A DNA stretch of 64,000 bases from Bog-756 sp963778165 (GTDB taxonomy: Bacteria > Actinomycetota > Acidimicrobiia > Acidimicrobiales > RAAP-2): the NCBI GenBank assembly GCA_963778165.1, contig CAVZTE010000007.1, positions 489,138-553,137 of the forward strand. Reading direction: 5' to 3'. Both the position numbers and the translations under genes were made by a program. The notes beneath the pieces were generated by a model, which was not told where the DNA came from, searched no databases, and worked only from the letters and a program-made list of their open reading frames with translations. Positions 51,991 to 61,278 of this stretch are shown one piece after another. Every line of letters starts with the position of its first letter. The stretch's first letter is position 1.

Positions 51991-54544
51991 TCAGTCGATG
52001 GCCTGGTGGGCCAAGGCCGATGGTTGGCGGCCGGCGAACAGCCAACCGACGACGGTGGCGAAGGCCGGCATGGCCAGGAGAATCAGGAGCAGGTCGGCGA
52101 CCGGAACGTTTCCAAGGGCGCTGACACCCCCGTTCAGCGAATTGCTCCGCAACCACCCGATCATCCCTATGTAGCCTCCCGCCACGCCGAGGAGTGCACC
52201 GAAGAAACCGAGCGCCCCGGCTGTCACCGCCGTCAGCGTCCGCCGGGTGTAACTGGAGGCACCGGCTGCCGTCAAGGTGCGGAGATCGTTGGCCGTCTCG
52301 CTCCGGACCAGGCCGACCGACATCCCGAGCACGCCGAGGGCCACGATGATCCCGAAGATGGTGGCCCAGCCGATGACGGCCGACGACGAGGGCTGATCGT
52401 TCTTCGACTCCACCGAGATCGGGGTGGTCGAAGCGGCCAGTTCGGCCGTGCTGATCTGGGCCGCGGTGAACGGTTGCGAGCCCTGGACCAGCCAGTCGTT
52501 GGTGGCCGATCCGATGTGGAACTCCTGCATGGCGTGCTCGGTGATCACCGTGTTCGGGGCCGAGGTGCCCGTGGGGAGCGCTCCGATCTCCTGGATGACG
52601 GGGTTGGCCAGGCAATCGGAGGCGGCATTGCACTGCGAGGACGAAGGAGGGCCCGACCCTCCCTTCTGGGGGCCGTTGCCACTGCTCGATCCGTAGGTGA
52701 ACGTCATGCCGGACACACTGGACAGTCCCGGGCGTGAGGTCAGGATGTCGGCGTTCGGGTTGATCGCCGATGCCGGGATTCCGAACGCCCGCAGCAGCTG
52801 CGGGGTGGCGACGTAGATCTGTCCGTTCCAGTTCCGGCCGCCCTCGGTGGCGTTGAGATTCGCATTGGGAGTCCGGAGGGCGATGAGCTGCGCCCCGAGG
52901 CCCCGGGCGATGGCCGCCGCGTGGGCCGGGGCCTGCCTGAGGGCGGCCGCCTGCGCACTCGACTCGGGTCCTTGCGTCTGGATGGAGCCGTTGGGGGTCT
53001 GGATCTGGGTGCCCGGCGGTGGGGGCACATTGGCGTGGAGGGCCAGTTCATTGGAGGAGAGATTGGGGCCGGCGTAGTCGAGGACATTCCCGTAACGGGC
53101 CGCGGCGGCCAGGACCACGATCACGGCGACGAGCACGCCGATGCTGATGGCGGCCAGGGCGGAGCCCGAGCGAGCTCGGTACCGGGCCAGGTCGCGCAAG
53201 GCCAACCGAGCCGCGATCGGCGCGTGGCGACCCAGGCCCGCGGCCAGGGACAAGAAGAACGGGGCGAACAGGATCAGTCCGGGGATGAGCAGGACGATCC
53301 CGAGGAGGAGCTCCGGTGAACCGCCGCTCCCATTTCCGCTATTGGTGCCGCCGGCGTACCCCAGGAGCAAGAAGGCGGCGACGAGGAAGATGATGCCTGG
53401 CACGGCAGACCGGCGAATCTGACGAGGTGGCGCCGGCCGACCGGAAAGGGCCTGGACGATCGGCACCTTGGTTATGGCCCGCGCCGGACGGGAGGCCGCG
53501 AAGAAGGTCGCCACCACCGCCAGCACCATGGAGGCGATGACCACGCCCCATGGCAGCGCCAACGCCCCGATGAGGTGGTGCGAACTCTGCTCGAGCCTCG
53601 GACGGTAGAGGAGCCAGACGATGAGGCCGATGATGAACCCGAGCACGGCACCGAGCGCTCCGACGATGGTGCCGTTGGCACTGACCACCAGGCTGACATG
53701 GCGATCGGTGGCCCCGATCGACTCCAACATCCCGATCGAGCGCATCCTGCGCTGTGCCAGCACCGTAAAGCCGCCGATCGAGACCAGGGCGATGAGCAGC
53801 ATCCCGAGAGCCAGCGCTACCAGAGAGATCGTCTCGGGGTTGAGAGGATTCGACTGAGCGACTGAAGCCGGTGTCTCGATCTGCACGGCTTTGTACGAGC
53901 TCGGCGTCCCGACGAGGTGGTCGAACAGCACGGTGACCCCGGTGGGATCGGTGACCTGCCCGGGAGCGACCAGGGCGAACTCATCCAACAGGCTCTGGGG
54001 GTTCTCCACCGTGCCCACCACGTGGCGCTCGACCCCGCCGACCTGCCAGGTATCACCCACCGAGAGGTGGAAGGCCGAAGCGACACCGCTGGTCACGGCC
54101 ACCTCGTCGGCACCGGACGGATAACGGCCGGAGACCAGGGAGAGCATCGGACCGCCGAAGGGTCCGTGCGGGTTCTGGGCCCGAAGCTGGTAGGTATCGA
54201 TGGTGCCGGGGATGGTCAGCGTTCTGTTCTCGATGACCTCTACCGGTCCGACACGGTCCAGCCTGGCGATGGTGGAGGCGGCCGATGCGTCGTACGTGGT
54301 GAAGGAGGCCGAATAGCTGCGCCGTCCCGAACCCGGCATCTTTCGGCGCGGGATTGTTCATGGCCACGGCCGAACCCACGATGGTCGCCGCCACCGCCAG
54401 GGTGATGAGCGCGAGGATCAGAAACTGCTGGCGCCACTCCCGCCAGAACAGCCGCCAAGCCCACCGCACCACGGCTCGTCGGGCCGGCAGTCCCCCGTTG
54501 GCGGGAAGGGCCCGGGTGGATGGCCGATCGAGGGTGGCGGTCAC
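51991..54544 (-). CDS. FtsX/MacB-type ABC permease, frameshifted near N-terminus
   Basis: The GTG at 54544 (GTGA overlap with the ATPase stop) opens VTATLDRPSTRALPANGGLP with membrane segment FLILALITLAVAATIVGSAV and AMNNPAPKDAGFGTAQ. The rest, about 780 residues, continues in another frame from SYSASFTTYDAS, with two MacB-PCD/FtsX units (ASRPARAITKVPIVQALSGR; final helices near the C-terminus). The break is at about 54320; one extra or missing base near GCGCAGCTATTC joins them. The whole is about 840 residues, the large eight-to-ten-helix permease type. It may be a pseudogene if the break is real. Confidence 0.8.
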
Positions 54545-55263
54545 GAATGCGGAGCGGGTTGGAGGAGCGACTCGGGACTCGGTGGTGTCATGGTCTGGTC
54601 GACGACACGCCCGTCCCGAAGGAAGACCACCCGATCGGCCCACGAGGCCAGTTGGGCGTCGTGGGTGACAATGACCGCGGCCACACCTCGCTTGCAGGCA
54701 CCGAGGATCATCCGCATGACCGCCTCACCGTTGGTCGAGTCGAGCGCCCCTGACGGCTCATCTGCCAGAAGCAGGTGTCGATCGCCGACGATGGCCCGGG
54801 CGATGGACACCCGCTGGCGCTCACCGCCCGACAACTCGTCGGGGAAGTGCGAGGCCCGATCGGAGAGGCCGAGCTCTTCGAGGACCGCCATTCCCGCCAG
54901 GCGGGCCTTCTTGGCCGAGACGCCGTCAAGCTCGAGCGGAAGCGAGACGTTCTCCACGGCGCTCAGCCCGGCCAACAGGTTGTAGTCCTGGAAGACATAG
55001 CCGATCGAGCGACGGCGGAGCCGGGCCTGGTCGTTGCGGCCCATCTTCGACAGGGCCGCTCCTCCGACCAGCACCTCGCCGGCGGTCGGGGCTTCGAGGC
55101 TTCCGGCGATGGTCAACAAGGTGCTCTTGCCCGATCCGCTGGCGCCCATGACTGCCACCAAGGAGCCGGGATCGACCCACAGGTCCACCTCGTGCAGGGC
55201 CTGGACCTGGGCCGGACCCTCTCCGTAGACCTTCGACACGTTGCGCAGTTCGAGCATGCTCAT
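54541..55263 (-). CDS. ABC transporter ATP-binding protein
   Basis: 240 residues from the ATG at 55263 (TAGGAG upstream). Walker A GASGSGKSTLL, FQDYNLLAGLSAVENV, signature LSGGERQRVSIARAI, Walker B LLLADEPSGALDS and the switch IVTHDAQLA are intact. LolD/MacB-type. It overlaps the PadR gene upstream and the permease downstream by 4 bp each, forming one PadR-controlled exporter operon. Confidence 0.95.
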   Translation of the reverse strand: MSMLELRNVSKVYGEGPAQVQALHEVDLWVDPGSLVAVMGASGSGKSTLLTIAGSLEAPTAGEVLVGGAALSKMGRNDQARLRRRSIGYVFQDYNLLAGLSAVENVSLPLELDGVSAKKARLAGMAVLEELGLSDRASHFPDELSGGERQRVSIARAIVGDRHLLLADEPSGALDSTNGEAVMRMILGACKRGVAAVIVTHDAQLASWADRVVFLRDGRVVDQTMTPPSPESLLQPAPHS

Positions 55264-55841
55264 GGTCGGACTCCTACTCTTCGTCGCAGCTTCGGCAGGG
55301 GGAAGGACTCGGTGCGGGGAGGTTCGGAAGCGGCGCGCTTGATTCGACCATCGGCGGCGTCCAGCCACCGGACCAGGGCGTCGAGGCGGAACAGTTCGGC
55401 GTCGACGACCAGAGCGAACCCCAGGTCGAACTCGGCCTCGTCCTCTTTCAGGCGGGTCCACTGCTGCATGAGCTCGACCAGGTACCGGCGATGCACCTGG
55501 ATCACCTCGTGGACGTCGGTATCGGGCATCCGGAGGGCCACCATCACCTTGATGACCAGTTCGTCCCGGGGCGGCGAGCTGAGGTCGGGCGGTGTGCAGA
55601 GCCACCGGGTCAGTTCATCCTGGCCCTCGGGGGTGAGGTGGAAGCCCTTTTGGGGGCCGTCTTCGGCCTCATCCTCCGACTCGACGAGCCCGTCTCGCTC
55701 CAGGCGCTGCAACGTCGTGTACACCTGGCCGACGTTGAGGGGCCAGACCTCTCCGGTCCTCGCTTCGAACTCCTGTCGCAGCTGGAGGCCGTACTTCGGG
55801 CCTTCACTCAACAGGGCCAGAAGGGCGTGACGGACACTCAT
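55260..55841 (-). CDS. PadR-family transcriptional regulator
   Basis: 193 residues from the ATG at 55841, chosen because SVRHALLALLSEGPKYGLQL is the canonical PadR N-terminus; longer readings begin inside the promoter. Winged-helix motif GEVWPLNVGQVYTTLQRLER, then GFHLTPEGQDELTRWL, and a C-terminal helical dimerisation region (PADR1/Vir type). It leads the ATPase/permease operon and its stop overlaps the ATPase start. A dyad ATACT-G-AGTAT lies just upstream, so autoregulation is likely. Confidence 0.93.
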   Translation of the reverse strand: MSVRHALLALLSEGPKYGLQLRQEFEARTGEVWPLNVGQVYTTLQRLERDGLVESEDEAEDGPQKGFHLTPEGQDELTRWLCTPPDLSSPPRDELVIKVMVALRMPDTDVHEVIQVHRRYLVELMQQWTRLKEDEAEFDLGFALVVDAELFRLDALVRWLDAADGRIKRAASEPPRTESFPLPKLRRRVGVRP

Positions 55842-55862
55842 GTGAGCTTCAAATTCGATAGC

Positions 55863-55873
55863 ATACTGAGTAT
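55863..55873. promoter_or_regulatory. PadR-like operator dyad
   Basis: ATACT-G-AGTAT, 22 bp before the PadR start, within an AT-richer stretch likely to be the promoter. PadR-family sites have similar short inverted half-sites. This supports autorepression of the exporter operon. Confidence 0.45.
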
Positions 55874-56022
55874 CGTACCCAATAGACCCTCGAATGTCCA
55901 TAGCCACGTCACAGGTAGCAGCGATGAAGGTCAGCTCGACGCCATGACGTCGCTCCCGGACCGTAGGGGCGCTGGAGACGGTGATCGGGTCCGACGAGCA
56001 GGGCCTGCCGGTGGCGAGCGGT

Positions 56023-56859
56023 CTACGGAGATTCCTCCGACGGAGCGGCCTTTTGAATATCGGGCCGGGCCACGGTCAGGTAGGTGACGAAGGCCAGCAC
56101 TGCCAGGGCGAATACCAGTGCGGTGGGGCCGTCACCGAAGCCAAGTCCGCTGGTGTGGGCCGGTTTGCTGATGTAGTCGGCGATGGAAGCACCGAGGGGG
56201 CGCGTGATGACGTAGGACGCCCAGAAGGCCGCGATGCTGTTCAGGCCGAAACGCCACCAGGCCAGCGCTGGGATCAGAATCACCACGCCGAAGAGGATGC
56301 TCGAGGCCGCGTAACCCAGCCCCAGCGAGGTGGCGGTGAAGTCTCCGAGCGCCGTGCCGAGGGCAAAGGTGGCGAAGACGGTGGCCCAGTAGAAGGCCTC
56401 GCGTCGTTGCGTCGTGATGCTGTGGATGGACAGCGTGCCTTCGCTGGCGTACCAGACGACGAAGACGATGGCCAGTATCACGGCCCACAACACCGTGGTG
56501 CCGGCGTAGGAGATGCCGACGTCGAGGTGAAGGAAGTCGGCGACTCCGGTGCCGAAGATGGCGATTGAGAAGGCCAGGAACCAGTAGGCGAAGGCTCGAT
56601 ACCGCCGAGTCGAGAACTGGATCACCAGCCCGGCCACGAAGAGGAGGATTTCGGTCCCGCCACCACGGATGTTCCCCCAGGTCTTGAGGTAGTCGGAGGT
56701 GGCCTCGCCGCCGGCGGTGGTGAGGATCTTGACGATCCAGAAGACCAGGATGACCTCGGGCACCTTGGCCGCCACCGGTGACGGAAAGATCGACCCCAGC
56801 AGCGGGACCTGGCCGGAGCCCGGGGGCCTCTTTCGGGGAGGGCGTGGTGAGCTGACCAC
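56023..56859 (-). CDS. DUF347/COG4705-type multipass membrane protein
   Basis: 278 residues. The motif KVPEVILVFWIVKILTTAGG, then GEATSDYL, appears near residue 32 and a related RPLGASIADY near 235, as in DUF347 proteins. About seven membrane helices, including TEILLFVAGLVIQFSTRRYR and SIAIFGTGVADFLHLDVGIS. Acidic and His residues in helices hint at a cation path. It is the third of three coupled membrane genes; its start shares one base with the previous stop. Confidence 0.78.
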   Translation of the reverse strand: MVSSPRPPRKRPPGSGQVPLLGSIFPSPVAAKVPEVILVFWIVKILTTAGGEATSDYLKTWGNIRGGGTEILLFVAGLVIQFSTRRYRAFAYWFLAFSIAIFGTGVADFLHLDVGISYAGTTVLWAVILAIVFVVWYASEGTLSIHSITTQRREAFYWATVFATFALGTALGDFTATSLGLGYAASSILFGVVILIPALAWWRFGLNSIAAFWASYVITRPLGASIADYISKPAHTSGLGFGDGPTALVFALAVLAFVTYLTVARPDIQKAAPSEESP

Positions 56860-57065
56860 TACGACCTCGACCTACGGCTGACCCGGCCGACCGACACCAC
56901 CAGGAGGATGACCACCACGGCGGGCAGGAGCCAATACCAGTTCTTACCGTGGTGGGTGACGAACCAGGTGATGGCGAGCGCCACCACCACCCCGACCGCC
57001 ACGACCCAGTCATCGCCGACCACGAAGTCGTACCAGAAGTGGCCGAATCGACGCAGATAGCTCAC
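56859..57065 (-). CDS. Small two-helix membrane protein
   Basis: 68 residues: FGHFWYDFVVGDDWVVAVGV then VVALAITWFVTHHGKNWYWL and LLPAVVVILLVVSVGRVSRR. Two membrane helices with a HHGKNW loop between, and a basic C-terminus. The GTG overlaps the stop of the upstream gene by 4 bp. Small membrane partner of the flanking proteins; no family named. Confidence 0.75.
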   Translation of the reverse strand: MSYLRRFGHFWYDFVVGDDWVVAVGVVVALAITWFVTHHGKNWYWLLPAVVVILLVVSVGRVSRRSRS

Positions 57066-57811
57066 AGCGCATCCTGGGAGGCGGCGACCCGTGTGTGTTG
57101 TCGTTTCAGGGCGGCGCTGAGAAGGACGGCCGTGCCGGCGATGATGGCGATGAGCACGGGGATGGCACTCTCATCGCCAGGCCAGGCAACCCCTGCTCCT
57201 TCTGCCGACCAGAACAACCCGAACGATGTCAGGAGTATGCCGACGATGAACTTGAGCGTGTTCTCTGGCATGCGGCTCAGCGGCCGGTGGACAAGAACCC
57301 CCACCGCGGCCACGGCAACCACCGTCAACGATGCGGCCAGAACACTGAGGGCCAGCCGATGTTGGGAGGTTCCGAAAGTGAGAACGATGAAGACGACCTC
57401 GAGACCCTCGAGGAACATGCCCTTGAACGCCACGGTGAAGGCGTAGCCGTCGAAGGATCCTCCCCGAGGTGCCTCCAGGGCGGATCCCCGGGTCGAGTCG
57501 TAGATGACTTCTTCATCGTGGAGGGCCTTGAAGCCACTGGAGCGAAGAACTGCTTTCCGGATCCATTGCATGCCGAACACCAAGAGCAGGCCGCCGACGA
57601 TCAGACGCAACGGCGTGAGTGACAGGTGGGTGATGGCCGGGCCCAGGGCGGCCACCACTACGGCCAGTGCGATCAGAGCCACTCCCACGCCCGTCAACGT
57701 GGCCCGCCATCCGCGGGTCACCCCAACGGCCAGCACGATGGTCAATGCCTCGACCATCTCGACGGCGGTGGCTAGTACCACCGCCAGAATGAGCAGGATC
57801 TCGCTCTTCAC
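57062..57811 (-). CDS. COG4280-type membrane protein with two E-x2-E motifs
   Basis: 249 residues, about six or seven helices. Two related motifs, ATAVEMVEALTIVLAVG near residue 15 and MFLEGLEVVFIVLTFG near residue 131, each have two Glu three residues apart in a helix and are in an inverted-repeat-like arrangement. Similar duplicated acidic motifs occur in cation exchangers (UPF0016 and LysE-like folds). It is the first of three coupled genes and divergent from the RpiR-type regulator. Ion specificity unknown; metal export is only a hypothesis. Confidence 0.76.
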   Translation of the reverse strand: MKSEILLILAVVLATAVEMVEALTIVLAVGVTRGWRATLTGVGVALIALAVVVAALGPAITHLSLTPLRLIVGGLLLVFGMQWIRKAVLRSSGFKALHDEEVIYDSTRGSALEAPRGGSFDGYAFTVAFKGMFLEGLEVVFIVLTFGTSQHRLALSVLAASLTVVAVAAVGVLVHRPLSRMPENTLKFIVGILLTSFGLFWSAEGAGVAWPGDESAIPVLIAIIAGTAVLLSAALKRQHTRVAASQDAL

Positions 57812-57831
57812 GTTTCAACCTTGTCGCACGG

Positions 57832-57847
57832 TGTAGCATTTGCTACA
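57832..57847. promoter_or_regulatory. Perfect 16-bp operator dyad before the RpiR gene
   Basis: TGTAGCA-TT-TGCTACA, 7-bp arms, ending 1 bp before the regulator's ATG and 20 bp before the divergent membrane operon's start. Its position would block both promoters. The RpiR-type protein encoded next is the probable binder. Confidence 0.6.
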
Positions 57848-57848
57848 G

Positions 57849-58730
57849 ATGACCAAAGCTTCTGACGAGAACACTACATTGTCCAGCCTGGTGGCGAGGA
57901 CGGCCGTCCTCACCAGCCCGATCGAACGAGCCGTGGCCGATTTCCTGTTGACCGCCGGAACCCGGGCGGGCGCGATGTCCGCTCGCGAAGTGGCCCAGGC
58001 GGTCGGCACCAGCGATGCCACCGTGATCCGAACCTCTCGGACTCTCGGCTTTGAGGGCTACCGGGATCTCCGTCGATTCGTGGCCGGTCAGTCCGCCGAA
58101 GTTCCCATCGAGGAGCGGCTGCGCACGAGTCTCGATGCCGTCGAAGATTCCGGCGACGAGTTGCGAGCGGCCATCGAACGCCAGGACGGGGACCTGACGG
58201 CCATGGCTGAGCGGATCGCCGAATCAGAGTTTCGGGACGCCAATCGGATCATCGCCCAGGCTCCGTACGTCTGGTGGAGCGGGGTCGGGCCTTCGGCCTT
58301 TCTCGCTGGGTACGCGGCCTTTCTCTTCCGGCGACTGGGCAAGGACTCCGCGGCGTTGACCCACGCGGGATTTGACGGTGCCGACGAGCTGCTGAGTGTG
58401 AAGCAGGGACACGCGGTGGTCATCTTCTCCTACGGGAGGCTGCACCGGCATGTTCGAGTACTCCTCGACAGAGCCGAAGAGGTTGGATCCAAGGTGGTCT
58501 TCGTCACCGACTCGGTGGCGGTGCCGGCCGGAGAGCAGACCTCGGTGCGTCTGTTGAGCGGCCGAGGACATCAGGGAATGTTCGCCTCGCATGCCAACAC
58601 CATTGTCCTCATCGAGGCCTTGGCCCTCTCGATGGCTGCCAGCCAACCTGACGAATCCCAGGGCTCGCTTGAACAGCTCAACGCTCTGCGTGGGGCCATC
58701 GCCGGTCGGCCGCTGGCGGTCCAGCCCTGA
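57849..58730 (+). CDS. MurR/RpiR-family regulator (HTH_6 + SIS)
   Basis: 293 residues from the ATG at 57849. N-terminal HTH_6 (AVADFLLTAGTRAGAMSARE and EVAQAVGTSDATVIRTSRTLG) and a C-terminal SIS domain (YVWWSGVGPSAFLAGYAAFL, GHAVVIFSYGRLHRHVRVLL, GSKVVFVTDSVAVPAG). SIS domains in this family bind phosphosugars, so the effector may be a sugar phosphate or a related metabolite. No ribosome site is visible and the dyad abuts the ATG, so the transcript may be leaderless. It is divergent from the three-gene membrane operon. Confidence 0.88.
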   Translation: MTKASDENTTLSSLVARTAVLTSPIERAVADFLLTAGTRAGAMSAREVAQAVGTSDATVIRTSRTLGFEGYRDLRRFVAGQSAEVPIEERLRTSLDAVEDSGDELRAAIERQDGDLTAMAERIAESEFRDANRIIAQAPYVWWSGVGPSAFLAGYAAFLFRRLGKDSAALTHAGFDGADELLSVKQGHAVVIFSYGRLHRHVRVLLDRAEEVGSKVVFVTDSVAVPAGEQTSVRLLSGRGHQGMFASHANTIVLIEALALSMAASQPDESQGSLEQLNALRGAIAGRPLAVQP

Positions 58731-58745
58731 CGGAACAGCCCTGGT

Positions 58746-58767
58746 CACCGCCCGTCCAACGGCGGTG
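58746..58767. terminator. GC hairpin between convergent genes
   Basis: CACCGCC, an 8-nt loop, then GGCGGTG, about 16 bp after the RpiR stop and before the convergent acetyltransferase. No U tract. It may end the RpiR transcript. Confidence 0.35.
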
Positions 58768-58862
58768 CGATGTGTTCAGAACGCAATTCGTCGGTGAACG
58801 TGCTCATCGACAGCACCGTTGTGAGGACGACCTGCGAGGGGCGGATCGACGATCCCGGGTCG

Positions 58863-59735
58863 CTATTCGTGTGGTGCCTGTCGAATCAGCAGCCGATCAA
58901 TCGACGTCTGAACGAAGCCAGCGCCAAGGTAGAGGGTCCGGGCTGCGTCGGTCTCAAAGCCCACCTTGAGGCGACGGGCTCCCTTGCCGGCCAGGCGGTC
59001 GAGTCCGTGCGTCAGCAACATGCGGGCCAGGCCTCTGCGTTGAAAGTCGTCCTCGACCCGCATCGGTTCAAGGAGGCCCACGAGCGTGGTGTGGTCGAAC
59101 CAGAACAGCGCGTAACCGGCAATGTCGCCATTGGCGTCCTCCACCGCCAGATCGAGCGTCGGATCGTAGAGAGAGCATTGCCGTAGACGAGATTCGACCT
59201 GCTCGCCGTGGCGCGCGGTCATCGGATGGGGGCGATTCAGGCGGTCCAGCCGATCGGTAATGGCAAAACCCTCGACCCGCTCAACCGGCGGGCGCCGCCC
59301 GGCGTCCATCCATGCCGTGCCTGACAACTCGTCGGTCATGGTGAATCCGCTCCGGATGGCAAGGTTCGCCAGCGGGGCATCATCTTCACGTACCAGCACC
59401 GAGAGATCCTTGTCCTGATCCTCCGTGCCGGCTTCCAGCGTCGCGGTCCATAGGTCCCTCTCATCGACGACCGACGGCAGGGCAAAGACGTCTACCTGCC
59501 AGGTGTCGTCCCAGGCCGTCAGCCCCGCAGCTGCCACCGGCCCGGTTTCGTCAAACCAGACCGGAAGCGCCAACCGGTCAGTTGCCCGAGGACAGCGCCA
59601 CCACCATTGCACGTCGGCCGCCTCCCACATGCCGCTGAGCGGGTCAGCCAGACGAGAGCGCTGCAGCGCTGTGGTCGTGGCGTGCAGGCGCTCCAAACCC
59701 TGCAGCAGCTGGCGTCGCCAGACCATATCGGACAA
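58863..59735 (-). CDS. GNAT-family N-acetyltransferase
   Basis: 290 residues. The C-terminal GNAT core has DLAVEDANGDIAGYALFW, the acetyl-CoA loop VEDDFQRRGLARMLLTHGLD and a final LYLGAGFVQT. The N-terminal half also has a weak GNAT-like pattern (SVLVREDDAPLANLAIRSGF), so this may be a two-domain protein of which the first is degenerate. Substrate unknown. It is divergent from the methyltransferase. Confidence 0.85.
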   Translation of the reverse strand: MSDMVWRRQLLQGLERLHATTTALQRSRLADPLSGMWEAADVQWWWRCPRATDRLALPVWFDETGPVAAAGLTAWDDTWQVDVFALPSVVDERDLWTATLEAGTEDQDKDLSVLVREDDAPLANLAIRSGFTMTDELSGTAWMDAGRRPPVERVEGFAITDRLDRLNRPHPMTARHGEQVESRLRQCSLYDPTLDLAVEDANGDIAGYALFWFDHTTLVGLLEPMRVEDDFQRRGLARMLLTHGLDRLAGKGARRLKVGFETDAARTLYLGAGFVQTSIDRLLIRQAPHE

Positions 59736-59832
59736 GTGTATGGACCGGTCCGGTCGGGATGGTCAGAGAGCGGATGACTCGGATCCGGTGCCCTCTTGCT
59801 AGCTGCCCACCCAGCGGGTGATCTGAGGGAGG

Positions 59833-60663
59833 ATGGCGCCTGTGGATGCCAGCGAGAAGGGCGACCGCCTGACGGCGCGACCTCTAGCCCAGGAACGTTC
59901 GAAATTATTCGGCCAACAGGCGGTAGCATACGACCGGTTCCGGCCGACGTATCCCGATGCTGTCTTCGATGAGCTGCTCGGTCCGGTGCCTACCGGTTTT
60001 GACGTCCTCGACGTGGGTTGTGGCACCGGGATCGCTTCAAGGCAGATGGCGCAGCGCGGGGCCAAGGTGCTGGGAGTGGAGCTCGCTTCACAAATGGCAG
60101 AGGTCGCCCGGGGCCATGGGGTCGAAGTTGAGGTCGCAGCATTCGAAGGATGGGACGCGGCAGGCCGCACATTCGACCGGGTGACTTCGGCGCAAGCATG
60201 GCACTGGCTCGACCTGCCTGTCGCCACCGCGAAGGCGGCCTCTGTTCTGCGGCCGGGGGGAAAGCTCGGTTTGATCTGGAACGCGGGATGTCAGCCGGAC
60301 GATCTGGCCGATGCTCTCGTCGAGGTGTATTCCAGAGTCGTGCCGCCCGGCGGCCATCGCCTCTTTCGGGGGTATGCGGCCGATCGGGTGTCCGATATGA
60401 AGACCGGCCTCGGGTCGGAGATGGATGCCATCTCAGCGGAACCCGCCTTCAGCGTCCCGACTGAGAAGTGGTTCCCGTGGACGCGGGGCTACCAGCGGGA
60501 TGCGTGGCTGGACCAGCTCATCTCACGGAGCGATCACGCCGCCCTCGAACCAGTAGTCCGAGCCCGCCTGTTCGAAGGCATCGGCGCGGCCATCGACGAC
60601 TATGGCGGCTCGTTCGTCATGAACTTCGAGACCGTCTTGATTACCGCGACTCGGCTGGGGTAG
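59833..60663 (+). CDS. Class I SAM-dependent methyltransferase
   Basis: 276 residues from the ATG at 59833 (GAGGGAGG upstream). Motif I FDVLDVGCGTGIASRQMAQR, VLGVELASQMAEVAR, DRVTSAQAWHWLD and VLRPGGKLGLIWN match the methyltransferase-11/UbiE-like group. The substrate is not identifiable. Codon use appears less GC-biased than in the housekeeping part of the window. Confidence 0.92.
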   Translation: MAPVDASEKGDRLTARPLAQERSKLFGQQAVAYDRFRPTYPDAVFDELLGPVPTGFDVLDVGCGTGIASRQMAQRGAKVLGVELASQMAEVARGHGVEVEVAAFEGWDAAGRTFDRVTSAQAWHWLDLPVATAKAASVLRPGGKLGLIWNAGCQPDDLADALVEVYSRVVPPGGHRLFRGYAADRVSDMKTGLGSEMDAISAEPAFSVPTEKWFPWTRGYQRDAWLDQLISRSDHAALEPVVRARLFEGIGAAIDDYGGSFVMNFETVLITATRLG

Positions 60664-60726
60664 CCCAGGATGCCGGTGCGAGTGCCAGCCGCCGCTGAGG
60701 CAGAGATGTGGGCTAGTGAGTAAGCC

Positions 60727-61278
60727 GTGAGGAATCCGTTTGTGCAGAGCATGGCCAGCAATTTCGAGCAAGCTCTGCGGCTGATGGAGGCGGCGCTGAC
60801 GGATTGTCCCGACGACCTGTGGGAGACGGATCTGTGGCCGGACGAGGCGCCCACTCGTCCGACGCCGCACGGGGGATTACATGGCTCGGCCCCTTGGTTT
60901 CTGGCATACCACGCGCTGTCGACCCTCGACTACGACCTCACCGCCGAGTTCGAGCCGTGGGAACCGCCAAAACCCTTTGACGAGAACACCTACGCCTTTC
61001 CCAACCGTATGTTCACCAGGGCCGAGCTTCTCGGCTACATCGACTACTGCCGCGGAAGGGTGAGCCGGACGCTTGACTCGCTCACGGAGGTCACGGCGTC
61101 CCGGCCGCTTCCTGACGCTCATCGATACCACGGCATGCTCTACTCCGTGATTATCGGCAGCTTGCCGCTGCATGTCCTCGAGCACGCTTCCCAGATCCGC
61201 CAGTTCCTCACTGCCGCCGGAATCAAAGTGCAACCGATGCCCGGTGACCGTGGGTACGTTGCGGGACCCGGACGTTGA
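60727..61278 (+). CDS. DinB-family protein
   Basis: 183 residues from a GTG (an ATG at 60751 is an alternative). Four-helix DinB pattern with metal ligands: His in WFLAYHALSTLDYD and PLHVLEHASQIRQFL, and an aromatic-rich start. DinB superfamily proteins include thiol-S-transferases that use mycothiol or bacillithiol. This one follows the methyltransferase by 63 bp. Partner thiol unknown. Confidence 0.88.
   Translation: MRNPFVQSMASNFEQALRLMEAALTDCPDDLWETDLWPDEAPTRPTPHGGLHGSAPWFLAYHALSTLDYDLTAEFEPWEPPKPFDENTYAFPNRMFTRAELLGYIDYCRGRVSRTLDSLTEVTASRPLPDAHRYHGMLYSVIIGSLPLHVLEHASQIRQFLTAAGIKVQPMPGDRGYVAGPGR

Noticed and set aside
52006..52737. Plus-strand frame of 243 codons antisense to the 52-54.5 kb permease
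   Set aside because: Antisense shadow with Arg/His-rich composition; the minus-strand permease has clear membrane helices and FtsX pattern.
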